The notes under the pieces were generated by a model. It was not told the origin of the DNA and made no database searches. It saw only the letters and a list, made by a program, of their open reading frames with translations. Shown piece after piece: positions 63,476-64,000 of a stretch of DNA of 64,000 nucleotides (position 1 is its first letter; every line of letters starts with the position of its first letter). The stretch comes from Microglena sp. YARC (taxonomy: Eukaryota > Chlorophyta > Chlorophyceae > Chlamydomonadales > Chlamydomonadaceae). The DNA is taken from positions 2,774,039-2,838,038 of the forward strand of contig CM039465.1 of the NCBI GenBank assembly GCA_022414725.1, in the 5' to 3' direction. Position numbers and translations under genes: made by a program.

Positions 63476-64000
63476 AGTTTTTCCTCTTCCTTTCTCTTCC
63501 TCTTCCTCTTCTCTTCCTCTCCTCTTCCGTCTTCCTCTCCCTCTCACGCTCTCCTCTCCTCTAATTACTCGCCGTCCCTCTCGCCCTCTCACTCCTCCTC
63601 TCCCTCTTTCCCTCTCGTCCTCTCCCTGCCCCTCTCCCTCCCCTCTCCTCTCCCTCTCGCCTCTAACTCTCCTCTCCCTCTAACTCTCCTCTTACTGTCA
63701 CCTGCTCCTAAACCCTCTCTAACAGCCTCATTTGTGAACCTCTGCCCTTAACTCCCAGTCCTATTCCTACCCCTGAAATTTTACAACCTGAGGCATTGGG
63801 GAACGCGAACGTTTGTAAATGTTCCCCCACTTCCCAAATTTTACACCTGGGCATCGGGCGCCACGCTTGTTTAATTGTTTTGCTACAAATTCTGAGAAAT
63901 TACTTTCTGCCTCTAATTCTATCCTACAGAAAGATTCGATAAAACGCCTCACTGGCCAGCAGGTCCTCCCAGGGTCTACTGCGGCTTGTTTACTTGGCGA
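63476..64000. other. CTCTCC-rich tract and unassigned end
   Basis: (CCTCTCCCTCT)n pyrimidine tract 63480-63720, a single CCTAAACCCT at 63708, then two related segments with AAATTTTACAxCCTG (63775, 63835). No gene seen. Confidence 0.6.

Noticed and set aside
8473..64000. CRISPR array from regular tandem repeats
   Set aside because: Eukaryotic tandem satellites without unique spacers or cas genes.

Overview
The window is eukaryotic nuclear DNA, most likely from a green alga (Chlorophyta, probably Chlamydomonadales). Three things point there: GT-AG introns, telomere-like CCCTAAA (TTTAGGG-type) blocks scattered through it, and one large gene whose translated exons match, from memory, the exostosin-like (GT47) proteins with EGF-like modules typical of Chlamydomonas/Volvox relatives. 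I cannot name the species.

The main content is that one gene on the minus strand, running right to left from about 53.1 kb to 158 bp and continuing past the left edge. I could place 19 exons (26 to 223 bp, about 1.98 kb of coding sequence, about 660 residues). They read in order: a Cys-rich region with an EGF-like module, further Cys-rich exons, a second EGF-like module, then a full exostosin domain from KRPFIYVYD to [18 protein letters not shown]. Seventeen of the 18 exon-exon joins have compatible codon phase; the exon 3/4 join is off by one base, and the exon 8/9 join rests on an acceptor chosen to fit. About 96% of the span is intron. The N-terminus and the last C-terminal exon(s) were not found.

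The introns are unusual. Next to almost every exon lies a tandem array whose unit carries a copy of that exon's edge with its splice site: 3' exon ends plus donor in the downstream intron, acceptor plus 5' exon starts in the upstream intron. The gene is thus full of exon 'shadows'. Between these arrays lie microsatellites, minisatellites and many 15-47 nt G or C runs.

Mobile elements in the introns: a 5'-truncated LINE with a 50-bp target duplication (2323-4856) and three LINE 3' tails; five copies of a hAT-type MITE, three with perfect 8-bp target duplications; three non-autonomous Helitrons; three copies of a tRNA-derived SINE; a second SINE-like family; a foldback element with telomere repeats in its loop; and an 86-bp palindrome.

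From about 54 kb to the right end the sequence looks unpolished (tandem arrays full of single-base indels) and holds a gap of exactly 1000 N (60036-61035). Right of the gap, a plus-strand exon (62683-62802) of an unidentified second gene shows the same exon-edge duplication pattern.
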